A stretch of 64,000 nucleotides of DNA from Halobacterium hubeiense (GTDB taxonomy: Archaea > Halobacteriota > Halobacteria > Halobacteriales > Halobacteriaceae). A program made the position numbers and the translations under genes. Under the pieces are notes generated by a model. The model was not told the origin of the DNA, searched no databases, and saw only the letters and a list, made by a program, of their open reading frames with translations. Within the stretch, counting starts at the first letter, position 1; each line of letters starts with the position of its first letter. Shown here piece by piece: positions 26,570 to 35,442 of the stretch. The stretch spans positions 2,232,001-2,296,000 of the forward strand of contig NZ_LN831302.1 of the NCBI RefSeq assembly GCF_001488575.1, in the 5' to 3' direction.

Positions 26570-29500
26570 CTACGTGGGTGGGTCGTCGTCGAGGAGGGTG
26601 TCGCGGGCGTATTCGAAGGTGTAGACGTCAGTCAACCCGGTGGTGTCGAGGCGGTATTGGTGGGGGGCCATGTTCTCGCTGTACGTACGGGGCACACGAG
26701 AGGCACCATCTGGGGGGTCGTGGAGGGCGTGGAGGAGCTGGTGGCCGTCGCCACGAGTTTTGACGAGCCACCACGCCTGCTGGGGGTTGCAGGCGGCCAT
26801 CTTGTCGAAGTCACTCGGAATCGCCTCGTGGCGGTCGTTGTTGATGCGTTCGGCTTCCAACGCGGCAACCACGTTCTCGTCGCCGTCGAGGACGGCCGCG
26901 TCGAGACGACCATCCTCGACACCGTAGTAGCGCTGGACGCGGTCCCCGGGTTTGTTGGGGCCGACCAGCTCTTGGGCGAGGAGGCGGGCGCCGACGTCGA
27001 CCATGGCGACGTGGAGACTGGATTCGGAGAGGTCGCCCGTGCCATCCCCGTGCGCAATCCCGTCGCGGTGGGCGACGCCGATTTCGTCGCGGCCCTCCGG
27101 GGTGACCGTGTACAGCTTGTGTGGACGGCGACAGTCCACGCGCAGTAAGCCGTCGTCGACGAGCTCCTGGACGCCGTCGGCGTCGATGCCGACGTATGCT
27201 TCGAGTTGCATCATGGAGTCGTGGACGAGGTCGAACTCCAGCTGGGGGTCGAAGCGCTGCTGGTGGGCCATGTACACAGCAGCGAGCAGCCGGAGCTGAG
27301 CGTCACTGTACTGGCTGGCGGCGCGTTCGCCGCTGGTGAGCGTGAGATCCAGCGAGCAGATGGGGATGTTCGCGCGGTCAACTTCTTCGAGGGAATGGTG
27401 ACAGTTGATGGCGCGGCGCATCCCGTCGGGCGTCGACGGGTATTTCGTGTCGTCCTCGCAGGTGTCGCAGACGAGCGGGTACGGGGGTTCGTCGATGTAC
27501 GTGAGACAGTCGGGAAAGCGCTCGGTGTGGGGGATGGTGGCGGTGGCGGCGACGAGGGTGGCGATGGAGCCGTCGACGGCGGTGGCGGCCGCGGGCTCCG
27601 TGCTCGTGCTGGCGGCGCGCCCGATTTCGACGCCGTAGGTTTCGCGGGTGCGGGTTTTGGCGGCCTGAACGGCGTCGGTGAACGCGTGCTTGGTGGCGCC
27701 GGTGAGCGGCGCGTCGCTCTCGGGGTGGCCGGCGGGGAGTGGTGGGGAGGCGACGTGGAAGGGGTTGGGCTGGCGTTCGGCGAACGGCGCCGCGGGGCTG
27801 ACCAACCAGTCGCCGCGCTGGAGCGCTCGGAGGCGGGCGGCGACCTGGTCGGGGTCGTGGTCGCTGGTGGCGAGGCGCTCCGTGAGCCGGCGGTCAACGC
27901 CAATCTGGCCGGTGATGATGGTGCCGACGTCGTTCAACAGCTCGGCGTACACCCTGGGGTGGGAGTCGCGGAGCTGGTCGGGGAACTGCATGGCGAGCGT
28001 CACCCCGAGGTCGAAGCCGCGGCCCTGGGAGAGCAGCGTATCCAGAATTCCGGTGGTGGCGAGGTCGGCGGCTTCCTCGATGTAGCAGTTCACGAGCGGG
28101 CGGTCCTGCGCGTTCGTCGTTGTCTGTCGGCGCTGGAGCGCGCGCCACAACTGCGAGAGGATCGCCACCGCGAGCAGCGTCCGTGACCGTTCACCGTACC
28201 CCTGGAGGTCGACGATGATGACGCAGTCGTCGTCGAGGGCCGCGCGGAGGTCGAAGCGGTCGGCCGAGGGGTGCGCTTCGAAGAGGGGCGCGAGGCGAGC
28301 GTCGTTCGTTGCGGTGCCGATGCGGCGGGTGGCGGCGCTCATGATGCTATCGAACGTGTTAGGGTTGTTCGCGGCCGTACTGGCGAGCTGCTGGTGGAGC
28401 CGCCCGTCCGAGACCGGCGGCGGGTTCTTCGTTTCGTGGAACTGCGCGGCCGCCGCCAGTAGTTCTTGCTGGCTGATGCTGTCGGCGCCGTGGACGGGGT
28501 CGAACAGCGCGCGCACGAGCTGCTGGATGACTTCGACGGCGGCCTCAGCACTGTAGAACTGCTCGGGCCCCATCGCCGCCGCGAGCAGGTCGACGTAGTG
28601 TTCGGCGACCGTATTGACAGCCCACTCGCGGTCCAACCCAGCGTCGAGGAGTGGTTCAATCGTCAGGAAGGGGAGTGCGGGCAGGTACTCGGTGCAGTCG
28701 AAGTAGTGGACGTCTTCGAGGGTGTCGTAGCGCGCGTAGTGGGTTTTCGTGTATGCTTCGGGTGCGTCGTCGCCTTTCGCGTCGATGTAGATGGTGGCGC
28801 CGTCCGTCGCAGCGTGATTGGTGAGCTGCATGCGCTGGCCGACGGCGGTTTTGCCGGCGCCGGTCGACCCGAAGATCGCGGTATGGAGTGGCTGCACGGC
28901 TGGTGGCAGTGCAAGTGTCGCGTCCAGGGTGGTGCGGTCACCAGTCCGGGGGTGGCCGACGGTCATCCCCGGCTGGTCGAGGTAGCGCTGGAGGGTGGAG
29001 CGGGGCGGGAGTTCGATGCCCGTACGGTCCTCGGGTGTTGGTTCGAGCGCGCGACTCGCTGCCGGACTCAATGAGGGGCCGTCGACGACGCAGAATGACC
29101 CTACGGCGGCGGGGTCGGCGACGATGGCGGGGCTCGCGTTCTCGACCCACGGCAGCATGTGTTTGCGCCGGCTCGGACTCGTCCTCGTGGTTCGCGTGGA
29201 GATGGTGTCGAGGAGCTCGCGGGCGGCGTCGCTATCTGGTGAGTACGTCGTGGGTGTGACGCGGTAGTGGTCGCCGCGAACTGATTGGAAGCCCGCCGAA
29301 ATCGCGTCAGTGGTGGCGTCGGCGGTCGCTGGGTCGGTGGCGATGGTGATGGCGCGGGCGTTGACGACGAACGACTGCCGCGTGTCGACGGTCTGGATGG
29401 CTTCGATGCGGCGAGCGTTCGACGGCGCGATTGTGGCATCATCGACGCGGCGGCGTGCGTTCCGGCCCGCGGGGGTGTCGGGGTCTCGACGACCGGCGTG

Positions 29501-30202
29501 CTGGCCGGGTTGGGAATCGGTGCGTCGGTACGAGGGAGACCGTGATGTGTCGTGGTCGGTGGCCTCCGTAATCGTGTCCGCGATCCCGCCGAAGATCGCC
29601 TGGCCGAGTTCGTGGCGGCGCAAGTCACCGTTCAACTCTAAGTCGATGATGCGGTCTTCCTTGGTCGTGGTCCAGTCGGCCTTCGGCGTGACCAGAATCT
29701 GGACGAGCACGGGGGCGTCGGTGGTGGCGAGCGCGTCGAGGAGGCCGGCGAGCGGCCAATCACCCTCGTGGTCGCCGGCGAACGACTCTAGGGCAGGGAG
29801 TGGGGTCTGCCAGTCGTCGGGGCGGTCGCCGACGCCCTGCCACTCGACGCCCGCGACCGCGTCGTCATCTGTAGCGTCGTCGGTGTCGGGTTCGAGTGGA
29901 GCGTCGAGCCCGAGTGCCTGCTGGTAGGAGGTTGTGGTTTCGACGAGGTCGACGGACGTCGGAAGGGACTGGCGGAGTGTGCGTTTGACTGGCTGGACCG
30001 TGTTGTCGACGTACCAGTCGATGTGGCGGTCGCCCGTCGGGCCGGTGTCGCCGGTCGCGACGAACAACCACTCGTAGGTCGGCTGGTCCGTCGTGCGATG
30101 GAGGTGCGTGATCGAACGCGCGACGTCACGTGGATGGAGCGGGTCGGTGCTGGGCTGGACGTGGAGGTACTGGCGGTCGGTCGTGAACTGCTCGGGGGGC
30201 AT
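26570..30202 (-). CDS. HerA/TraD-like ATPase with C-terminal winged helix and nuclease-like domain
   Basis: 1210 aa. The N-terminal ~400 residues are haloarchaea-type and unrecognised. The motor domain follows: Walker A FGSTGAGKT (about residues 443-450), YIDAKGD, Walker B CVIIVDLQGYGE (about 660) and YIEEAADLATTG. This resembles HerA/VirB4/TraD DNA pumps of conjugative plasmids. Four cysteines (CDTCEDD ... CHHS ... CSLD) precede a winged helix (DGLLRVDCRRPHKLYTVTPEG). The final ~150 residues have RLDAAVLDGDENVVAALEAER, like a PD-(D/E)XK core but with E-x-E instead of E-x-K. Likely role: DNA transfer or mobilisation of the element. Confidence 0.75.
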   Translation of the reverse strand: MPPEQFTTDRQYLHVQPSTDPLHPRDVARSITHLHRTTDQPTYEWLFVATGDTGPTGDRHIDWYVDNTVQPVKRTLRQSLPTSVDLVETTTSYQQALGLDAPLEPDTDDATDDDAVAGVEWQGVGDRPDDWQTPLPALESFAGDHEGDWPLAGLLDALATTDAPVLVQILVTPKADWTTTKEDRIIDLELNGDLRRHELGQAIFGGIADTITEATDHDTSRSPSYRRTDSQPGQHAGRRDPDTPAGRNARRRVDDATIAPSNARRIEAIQTVDTRQSFVVNARAITIATDPATADATTDAISAGFQSVRGDHYRVTPTTYSPDSDAARELLDTISTRTTRTSPSRRKHMLPWVENASPAIVADPAAVGSFCVVDGPSLSPAASRALEPTPEDRTGIELPPRSTLQRYLDQPGMTVGHPRTGDRTTLDATLALPPAVQPLHTAIFGSTGAGKTAVGQRMQLTNHAATDGATIYIDAKGDDAPEAYTKTHYARYDTLEDVHYFDCTEYLPALPFLTIEPLLDAGLDREWAVNTVAEHYVDLLAAAMGPEQFYSAEAAVEVIQQLVRALFDPVHGADSISQQELLAAAAQFHETKNPPPVSDGRLHQQLASTAANNPNTFDSIMSAATRRIGTATNDARLAPLFEAHPSADRFDLRAALDDDCVIIVDLQGYGERSRTLLAVAILSQLWRALQRRQTTTNAQDRPLVNCYIEEAADLATTGILDTLLSQGRGFDLGVTLAMQFPDQLRDSHPRVYAELLNDVGTIITGQIGVDRRLTERLATSDHDPDQVAARLRALQRGDWLVSPAAPFAERQPNPFHVASPPLPAGHPESDAPLTGATKHAFTDAVQAAKTRTRETYGVEIGRAASTSTEPAAATAVDGSIATLVAATATIPHTERFPDCLTYIDEPPYPLVCDTCEDDTKYPSTPDGMRRAINCHHSLEEVDRANIPICSLDLTLTSGERAASQYSDAQLRLLAAVYMAHQQRFDPQLEFDLVHDSMMQLEAYVGIDADGVQELVDDGLLRVDCRRPHKLYTVTPEGRDEIGVAHRDGIAHGDGTGDLSESSLHVAMVDVGARLLAQELVGPNKPGDRVQRYYGVEDGRLDAAVLDGDENVVAALEAERINNDRHEAIPSDFDKMAACNPQQAWWLVKTRGDGHQLLHALHDPPDGASRVPRTYSENMAPHQYRLDTTGLTDVYTFEYARDTLLDDDPPT

Positions 30203-30552
30203 ACCTAGCGGATGGGGGGACTTGTTTCGTGGGCGATACGTTGCGTGTGTGGGTGTGTGGCACGCAGGTAGTTGTACGTTTGGGCTAGGTGGAATTTAGC
30301 GCATTAACCAACAAAGTCCGTGAAGGGGGCTGTTGGTTAATAGTGTTCGCTGGTTGGCGAACGCCCGCGGCCGCTCGCCATCCCGCGCCCCCGCTGCGCG
30401 CCTCGTCCCTGCGGTGCTTGCGGGGCGGGGGACGACCGAGGCGGCCGCGCCCGTTCGAAGTCCACCCCAGTTATCGGTTGGGTCACCGAGCGAAGAGCAG
30501 TCCTCTGGTGAGTCGTCACGGTTTGCCGCTGCCCAGTGACGTACTGCCCACC
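30203..30552. other. Non-coding spacer with inverted repeats
   Basis: The spacer separates the ATPase gene, which is read away from it on the minus strand, from the 3' end of the DUF262 gene. It holds the TTAACCAACA/TGTTGGTTAA pair (30304-30340), then a perfect small hairpin GTTCGC-TGGTTG-GCGAAC (about 30345-30362), then GC-rich sequence. The promoter of the ATPase gene must lie here. Confidence 0.5.
30304..30340. repeat. Perfect inverted repeat TTAACCAACA-N17-TGTTGGTTAA
   Basis: Left arm 30304-30313, right arm 30331-30340, both ten of ten. It lies about 100 bp upstream of the HerA-like ATPase start. The same arms recur at 47400, 47490, 51530 and, as one arm only, 53164. Spacing here is 17 rather than 21-22. 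Confidence 0.85.
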
Positions 30553-32367
30553 TTATTCCGGGGCCTCATCCACCGGTCCCAGCACCGACTGGAGTTCGCG
30601 TCTGATAAGTTCAGCGCGCTGTTCGATGAACAGGTCGAAGTTCTCCAACTGGTGGGTCTGAGGGTCGGTCGGAATGAGATGAGTGGTGTAGAATGATTGG
30701 TCTCTGCTTTTGATCCACTCCTCAAACGGTTCGTCCTGCTTGGCCTCGTTTTCCCGGCCGGTCAACAACTGCAGGTTCGCGAGGCGGTCGCTTTTTGCCT
30801 CGAATGTCCGAGCGCGGTCGCGGTCGATTCCTTGGTCGACAAGGTAGTCTTCGCTGAGGCGGTTACTCGGGAAAATATGGTCCTGGTGATACTGGATGCT
30901 TCCGAAGTCGATCTGATCGTAGAGGAGCGTCAGCGTCAGGAACGTCCGACTCCCGCCTTTCGTGTATTCGAGGATGTTCTCGATCATCTCCTCGTTGAAC
31001 CCCGTCATTTTGCCGAGGTCAGCGAGTTCCGCTTCGATCGCTTCAACCGGGAACCCGTTTCCAGATTGGTTCTTGAGTATCTCCCGAATCCGTGTCAGAA
31101 CGGAGTCGGCACTGCCGGAGAAGGTGCCATGCAGTAGCGAGGAAATGAACCATCGTTTGATGTCGCGCTTTGTCTCTGCCCGCTTCGTTTCGTCCCGGCG
31201 CAGTTTTTCGGCTGTCAGTCCCGTCTGTTTGAAATAGTACGCGAGCGGGATCACGGCGTTTCGGCTCAGTAGGGTCTTGCCACCGATCCCGAAGTGGTTG
31301 ACGAGGGTGGCGGCCTCCTCGATGGCGCGCCGGATTTCGTCCCACTCTGCTTCCATTTTCGCGACGTTCTCGCGTTTGAACTGACTGACCCTGTATCGGA
31401 CCGGTAAGTCCGCGAGGACGAGCGAGGACTTCAGGAGGAAATCCTTCCCGTAGTTATTCGTCATCGGAAGCTGGGTGTTGAGGTGGTCGACGAACGACGT
31501 GAGCTCCTCCCGAGCATCGTACTCCTGCCAGTTGGCCTGTGCAATCGAGAGCAGTAGGTCCGATTTGCTGAGCTGTGTCCCGCCATCGTTGGTCCGGATG
31601 AAGATCTCGAGAACACGGTCGATGTCCTGGCGCTGTTCCTCGAAGTAGGTGATATACTTCTGATCGTGAATCGCTCGCCTGAGGTCCCGGAGATTCTGCC
31701 CGAATGCTCGCTCGTTTTCGACGTCCCGTTCGGCCGTCTGCTTGCTGATGTAATCCTGAATATCGATCGACTCCGGATAGTTAAGGATCGCTCCTGCACG
31801 AAACCACCAGTCACCGCTTCGCTGGACGAGCCGTTCATCGTATTTGTCGACCGGGAGGAACTTGAACTGGTATCTGGTGTTGCGGTCACCGCCTTCCTCG
31901 GCTTCCGCCCGTGGATCCGAGCTGACGTTGAGATACAGCCGCGATTTCGTCCACGAGCCCGGGTTCCGGTACCACTTGTATGGCTGCTTGTAGGTGTACG
32001 TCCCTTTGAGACCGATATAGAACGAGGAGAGCCGTTGCTGTCCGTCGAGGATAAGCTTCAGATCGCCGGCCCCATCCGGTTTTGCTTTGGAATTACGAGA
32101 CTGCGCGTTGGTCTCGATCCACTTTGTCGAGGTAATGTAGTCCTTGATGAACCCGTACATCGTGTATTCGTCCCAGTTCTCCTCGTGGAGGTCCCAGTAG
32201 AGAAACGTCCCAATTGGATACCCCTGCAGCACGGAGTCGAAGAGATCCGTAATTTGCTCGCGTTCCCAGACGATTTCACGTTGAATCGCCGGCAGCAGGT
32301 AATCCCCGTTCTCGATTCGCCGAACAGCGTCGTGAATCGTCACCCGTTGGTCGTACATTGCGAACAT
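30553..32367 (-). CDS. GmrSD-like DUF262/DUF1524 defence protein
   Basis: 604 aa. The N-terminal DUF262 (GmrS-like, ParB-fold nucleotidase) has LPAIQREIVWEREQITDLFD and the signature LILDGQQRLSS (DGQQR at about 108-112). The C-terminal DUF1524 HNH module has IQYHQDHIFPSNRL (His near 491-496) and ANLQLLTGREN. Fused GmrSD proteins are type IV restriction enzymes cleaving modified phage DNA; related proteins act with phosphorothioate systems. No DNA-modification genes are adjacent, so a stand-alone type IV role is more likely. An alternative start is ATG 32358, better spaced to an upstream ATTATGAAA. Confidence 0.85.
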   Translation of the reverse strand: MFAMYDQRVTIHDAVRRIENGDYLLPAIQREIVWEREQITDLFDSVLQGYPIGTFLYWDLHEENWDEYTMYGFIKDYITSTKWIETNAQSRNSKAKPDGAGDLKLILDGQQRLSSFYIGLKGTYTYKQPYKWYRNPGSWTKSRLYLNVSSDPRAEAEEGGDRNTRYQFKFLPVDKYDERLVQRSGDWWFRAGAILNYPESIDIQDYISKQTAERDVENERAFGQNLRDLRRAIHDQKYITYFEEQRQDIDRVLEIFIRTNDGGTQLSKSDLLLSIAQANWQEYDAREELTSFVDHLNTQLPMTNNYGKDFLLKSSLVLADLPVRYRVSQFKRENVAKMEAEWDEIRRAIEEAATLVNHFGIGGKTLLSRNAVIPLAYYFKQTGLTAEKLRRDETKRAETKRDIKRWFISSLLHGTFSGSADSVLTRIREILKNQSGNGFPVEAIEAELADLGKMTGFNEEMIENILEYTKGGSRTFLTLTLLYDQIDFGSIQYHQDHIFPSNRLSEDYLVDQGIDRDRARTFEAKSDRLANLQLLTGRENEAKQDEPFEEWIKSRDQSFYTTHLIPTDPQTHQLENFDLFIEQRAELIRRELQSVLGPVDEAPE

Positions 32368-32697
32368 CGGCGAGATGGAATTTCATAATGATTTCGGGAA
32401 GGGGTTCAACCGCACTGGATACGGCATCGACCCATCAGCGAAGACCCTTCTCCAGATACCCCACTATCCCCCGTAATCCATCCAGACAGTATTCCCCCAC
32501 TGTGCGCTCGCGGCCCGCCCCGCTCGCCGCGTGCCGCCCGTCGCGTGGTGGCTCCTGGCGCCTGTCTGCGTGTTCCCGTGGCATACGCGGGTGGCGCACA
32601 CGTACCACCGCGTTGCCCGGTCGTTGCGCACGGAGTACGTTTCTCGTGCACCCCGAAAGGCGTGCAGCGCGCAACGATGCGTGCTGCGTGACCCATT
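32368..32697. other. Non-coding spacer with partial copy of the GC-rich dispersed repeat
   Basis: No gene is supported. About 32505-32540 carries cggcccgccccgctcgccg followed by tgccgccc, close to the start of the longer repeats at 34.5 and 36.2 kb. The last 60 bp before 32698 (ending ccattatgg) probably include the promoter for the next small gene. Confidence 0.4.
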
Positions 32698-32988
32698 ATG
32701 GCTGGTCCCGATCCGCACGACGACACGAGTCGCGACTACGAACGGTTCGAGAAGGAACAGCTCGCCCAGGACCGCGACGCCGGCGGCGTTGACACGGCGG
32801 ACGTCGATGACGCGACTGGCCAGAACCTGGTCAACGACCTCGTCGACGCGGACGTCGTCACTCCGGTTCCCAAGGACCAAGTTCTGGTTCACGAGCCGAG
32901 CGGCACCGCGTTCGACTCATCGACGCAGCTGGCCGTCTTCCACCGTGGCTGGACGGCCGGCCGCGACGCCGACCTAGAGGGCAAGTGA
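32698..32988 (+). CDS. Small acidic haloarchaeal plasmid-type protein
   Basis: 96 aa, highly acidic (MAGPDPHDDTSRDYERFEKE ...). It has a central AD(V)TPVPKDQVLVHEPSGTAF segment and FHRGWTAGRDADLEGK at the end. No known domain. The stop overlaps the ATG of the following zinc-ribbon frame (TGATG), so they were one transcription unit. Such short proteins are common on haloarchaeal megaplasmids; function unknown. Confidence 0.65.
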   Translation: MAGPDPHDDTSRDYERFEKEQLAQDRDAGGVDTADVDDATGQNLVNDLVDADVVTPVPKDQVLVHEPSGTAFDSSTQLAVFHRGWTAGRDADLEGK

Positions 32989-33323
32989 TGCAGCAGACCC
33001 TCGTCGGTTGTACGTTCTGCGATGCGCCGCCCGGTACCGAGACTGGCAAGGCACACACCTAGGGGCGGGAAGAACGAGTCACCTACCCGATCTGCATCGA
33101 CTGCGCAATTCAGACGAGGCCGGATCCCGACGAGCGCAATCACGTCGCCTGTGGCGGCTGTGAACTGGTCGTTGACACGCTCGCGGCGCTCACGCGCTTC
33201 CGCGTCGAACTGGGGCATCTGGACGGCCCGTTGCAGCTGTGCGCTCGCTGTAGTCCGGGTGGGCTCGCGACGTACTGGACGCGCGATTTCGAGGAGCATC
33301 TCGTCGCGACGCCGGCAGAGTGA
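32988..33323 (+). pseudogene. Zinc-ribbon protein gene interrupted by an in-frame TAG
   Basis: The frame opens MQQTLVGCTFCDAPPGTETG, meets TAG at 33060-33062 (codon 25), and continues without further stops as GREERVTYPICIDCAIQ ... CGGCELV ... LCARCSPGG to TGA at 33323. Four CxxC-type pairs make two zinc ribbons, and codon bias is preserved on both sides. A single nonsense mutation (Tyr, Gln or Trp codon to amber) is the simplest reading; a downstream restart would lose the first CxxC. Confidence 0.75.
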
Positions 33324-33410
33324 CCATCGCGTATCGGTAGGCACAGAACTAGCCTCACCAACGAGCAAACGAGCCAAATAGCTATGTGCCAACAGTCCCA
33401 ACAGTACCGT

Positions 33411-33770
33411 ATGTCGAACGGCGCCATCGATATCGAGGAGTTCGAGAACGCCGACGGCGACGACTTCGAGGAGCGGACCGACACCGAGCGGATCGTGGTG
33501 TTCCTCGACGAGCACGACGACCGGGCGTGGAAGGCGGCGTCGATCGCGGAGCGACTCGGCCTGGAGACCGACGCTGTCAGTGCGATCCTCTCGCGGCTGA
33601 AGGAACGCGGGCTCGTGCGACACAAGCGCCCGTACTGGGCGATCACGGACGATGAAGAGCGGCTCCAATCCGCGTATCGACTCCACCGCTTCCACGAGAC
33701 GGCCGACGACCAGTACGGCGAGGAGCACCTCGAGGACCTCCAGACTGACGAGCTGGAAGACGTACAGTGA
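33411..33770 (+). CDS. Winged-helix protein, candidate antitoxin
   Basis: 119 aa. An acidic start (SNGAIDIEEFENADGDDFEE) leads into a winged-helix domain (IAERLGLETDAVSAILSRLK ... GLVRHKRPYWAITDDEE), then a flexible acidic tail. The gene overlaps the following PemK-like toxin gene by GTGA. The position and tail fit a DNA-binding antitoxin that represses its own operon, although the fold is not the usual MazE. An in-frame ATG at 33384 is an alternative start. Confidence 0.75.
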   Translation: MSNGAIDIEEFENADGDDFEERTDTERIVVFLDEHDDRAWKAASIAERLGLETDAVSAILSRLKERGLVRHKRPYWAITDDEERLQSAYRLHRFHETADDQYGEEHLEDLQTDELEDVQ

Positions 33771-34105
33771 CGGCGTTCGAAGACCTGAAACGTGGCGACA
33801 TCGTCTGGGCGAGCGACCCGCTCTCAGAGAAAGGCCGCCCGATGCTCGTACTAGGGGCTCCCCAGTTCTCGTCCCATGGTGTGCAGCTCATTGTCCTCAT
33901 CTCCACGAAAACCTATCACGAGGAATCACTCACACTTCGAGATGACGACTACGCGGGCGACCCACTCGGAGAACGAAGTCACGTCCTCCCGTGGTCGCTT
34001 GCGACGCTCACCACTCCGGCAGACATCGACCACTATCTCACCTCGCTCGTCGACGAACGCACCGCGGACGTGACGAACCAGCTGACTGACTACATTTCCA
34101 GCTGA
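33767..34105 (+). CDS. PemK/MazF-type toxin
   Basis: 112 aa. The N-terminal strand FEDLKRGDIVWASDPLSEKGRPMLVLG has the KRGDIVW ... GRPMLVL pattern of the PemK/MazF barrel, in which loops bind and cleave mRNA. HVLPWSLATL matches the later conserved strand. The start is GTG 33767, coupled to the winged-helix gene. Its role is growth arrest on phage attack or loss of the element, by family knowledge. Activity is not proven. Confidence 0.8.
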   Translation: MTAFEDLKRGDIVWASDPLSEKGRPMLVLGAPQFSSHGVQLIVLISTKTYHEESLTLRDDDYAGDPLGERSHVLPWSLATLTTPADIDHYLTSLVDERTADVTNQLTDYISS

Positions 34106-34422
34106 GAACCGCCGCTTATCGTGGCAGCTATTATTGGCGCGTTCGGGTCGCCGTCTGTTCTGAACTCGATGAACTCGAAGTACTCGCCAGGGTGGACGTA
34201 CACGGTCTGGCCCGGTCCGGCTTCCTCGACTGCGGTCTGAATGGCCGCCAACGGCTCCTCTTGTGTCCTTGGGTTCGCGTCGTCACCCTCCATGGCGACG
34301 TGGATCGTGTCCGAAGACGATTCTTGGGACGACGTTGGCGAGTCGGTGTGGGTCGGGGTTGCCTCAGTATCCGTCCTCGACTCCGTCGTTTCCGTCGAGG
34401 TCTCAATCAGCTCCTGTGGACT
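34090..34422 (-). pseudogene. Fragment of a right-handed beta-helix lipoprotein
   Basis: An open minus-strand frame begins in a Ser/Thr-rich linker (ETSTETTESRTDTEATPTHT), as follows a lipobox in haloarchaeal lipoproteins. It continues MEGDDANPRTQEEPLAAIQT and GPGQTVYVHPGEYFEFIEF, the start of a DUF1565/pectate-lyase-like beta-helix. Both the signal peptide and almost all of the helix are missing: a stop lies upstream at 34423-34425 and the frame ends after QLEM inside the 3' end of the toxin gene. Remnant left by rearrangement. Confidence 0.65.
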
Positions 34423-34483
34423 TCAGTACGAAATAGCGGTTCTGATACGGAGGCATACCCGGAGATTCCCTCTTTGCTTACGT

Positions 34484-34614
34484 AACGGCTCGCCCCGCTC
34501 GCCGCTGCCGCCCGCCGCGTCGCTCGCGACCGACCATTCCGGGCATGCGGCTCCCTCGCAGTGCTGGGTCGCCGTTCCGGGCTAAAATGGATGTGCCCTC
34601 GGTGCCAGCGGGAA
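34484..34614. repeat. GC-rich dispersed repeat, copy 1
   Basis: About 130 bp starting ggctcgccccgctcgccgct and including gcgaccgaccattccgggc and ttccgggctaaaatggatg. It aligns along its length with 36176-36310, with a variable middle. It lies in a spacer of about 300 bp downstream of two minus-strand genes. Not coding in any convincing frame. Confidence 0.75.
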
Positions 34615-34717
34615 AGCGTGGGGGGACGGGAGTCAGGCTTGATTCGGTGGGAGAGACCACCCCGAAAAGCCCTCGGCCGCTTGACGGCCTGTTCATTTCA
34701 AGTTGATAAGTGACCGG

Positions 34718-35230
34718 CTACACTAGACTCGGTGCGATTGCCAGTATGGCACCGGCAACAATCGCAGGCCACTCAGTTTGTATATTCCAGTTACGAGATC
34801 CTTGATGAATCAGGAAAATTCCGAGTGCGATGACGGCGCCGGCGGTCTGGATGACGAAATACTCGGTCGCACGCTCAAGAACAGATGGAATTACCTTCGT
34901 GATGATTCCAGACACCACGGTCATCACACCAATTCGGAAGAATAGCGTCCGGTCTTTTGATCCAAACAGATGGCTGGCTGCCTTGGCGTATCTGTTGCCC
35001 TGCTCATATAGGGATTCTGCGACAAAACCGATCAATACTCCTTGGATTCCGAGAATTACTAGCCACTCCAACCCGGATGAGGCCCTTTCGATTGTTCGAA
35101 GCGCAGACGTAATGATTCCGACATTGAAATACAGTCCTAGTCCGCCAAGCGTGGAGGCGGTGAGAAGATAGACCTGCCACGGTTTGTAATTGCTCGCTTT
35201 GATTCGTCGGTGGATCTTTTCCAATCGCAT
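34718..35230 (-). CDS. Four-helix membrane protein of unknown function
   Basis: 170 aa. Basic cytoplasmic start (MRLEKIHRRIKASNYKPW), then hydrophobic helices at about 19-45, 55-75, 95-115 and 128-145, plus a final hydrophobic end. GC is near 48%, well below the core. It is divergent from the membrane-anchored winged-helix gene at 35443 with about 210 bp between them, which suggests that gene regulates it. No family recognised. Confidence 0.65.
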   Translation of the reverse strand: MRLEKIHRRIKASNYKPWQVYLLTASTLGGLGLYFNVGIITSALRTIERASSGLEWLVILGIQGVLIGFVAESLYEQGNRYAKAASHLFGSKDRTLFFRIGVMTVVSGIITKVIPSVLERATEYFVIQTAGAVIALGIFLIHQGSRNWNIQTEWPAIVAGAILAIAPSLV

Positions 35231-35442
35231 TATTTAGTATCGACTCGGTGGATGGTGTCTCTGTTCTGCCCCAGCCAACGCTTCGAATGTGTGGTTGTCA
35301 TCTGTCTCTCGATCAGTACCGTCACGCTACGGGGGGTTATTGCACTCGCTCAGTGGTCGGTTGGTGACCGCAAACCCGTAGTTGGCAACCACCGATTCAC
35401 GAGGAGTTTCAAGAGGACCTTGTTAGTAAAGAACAGTAGCTT

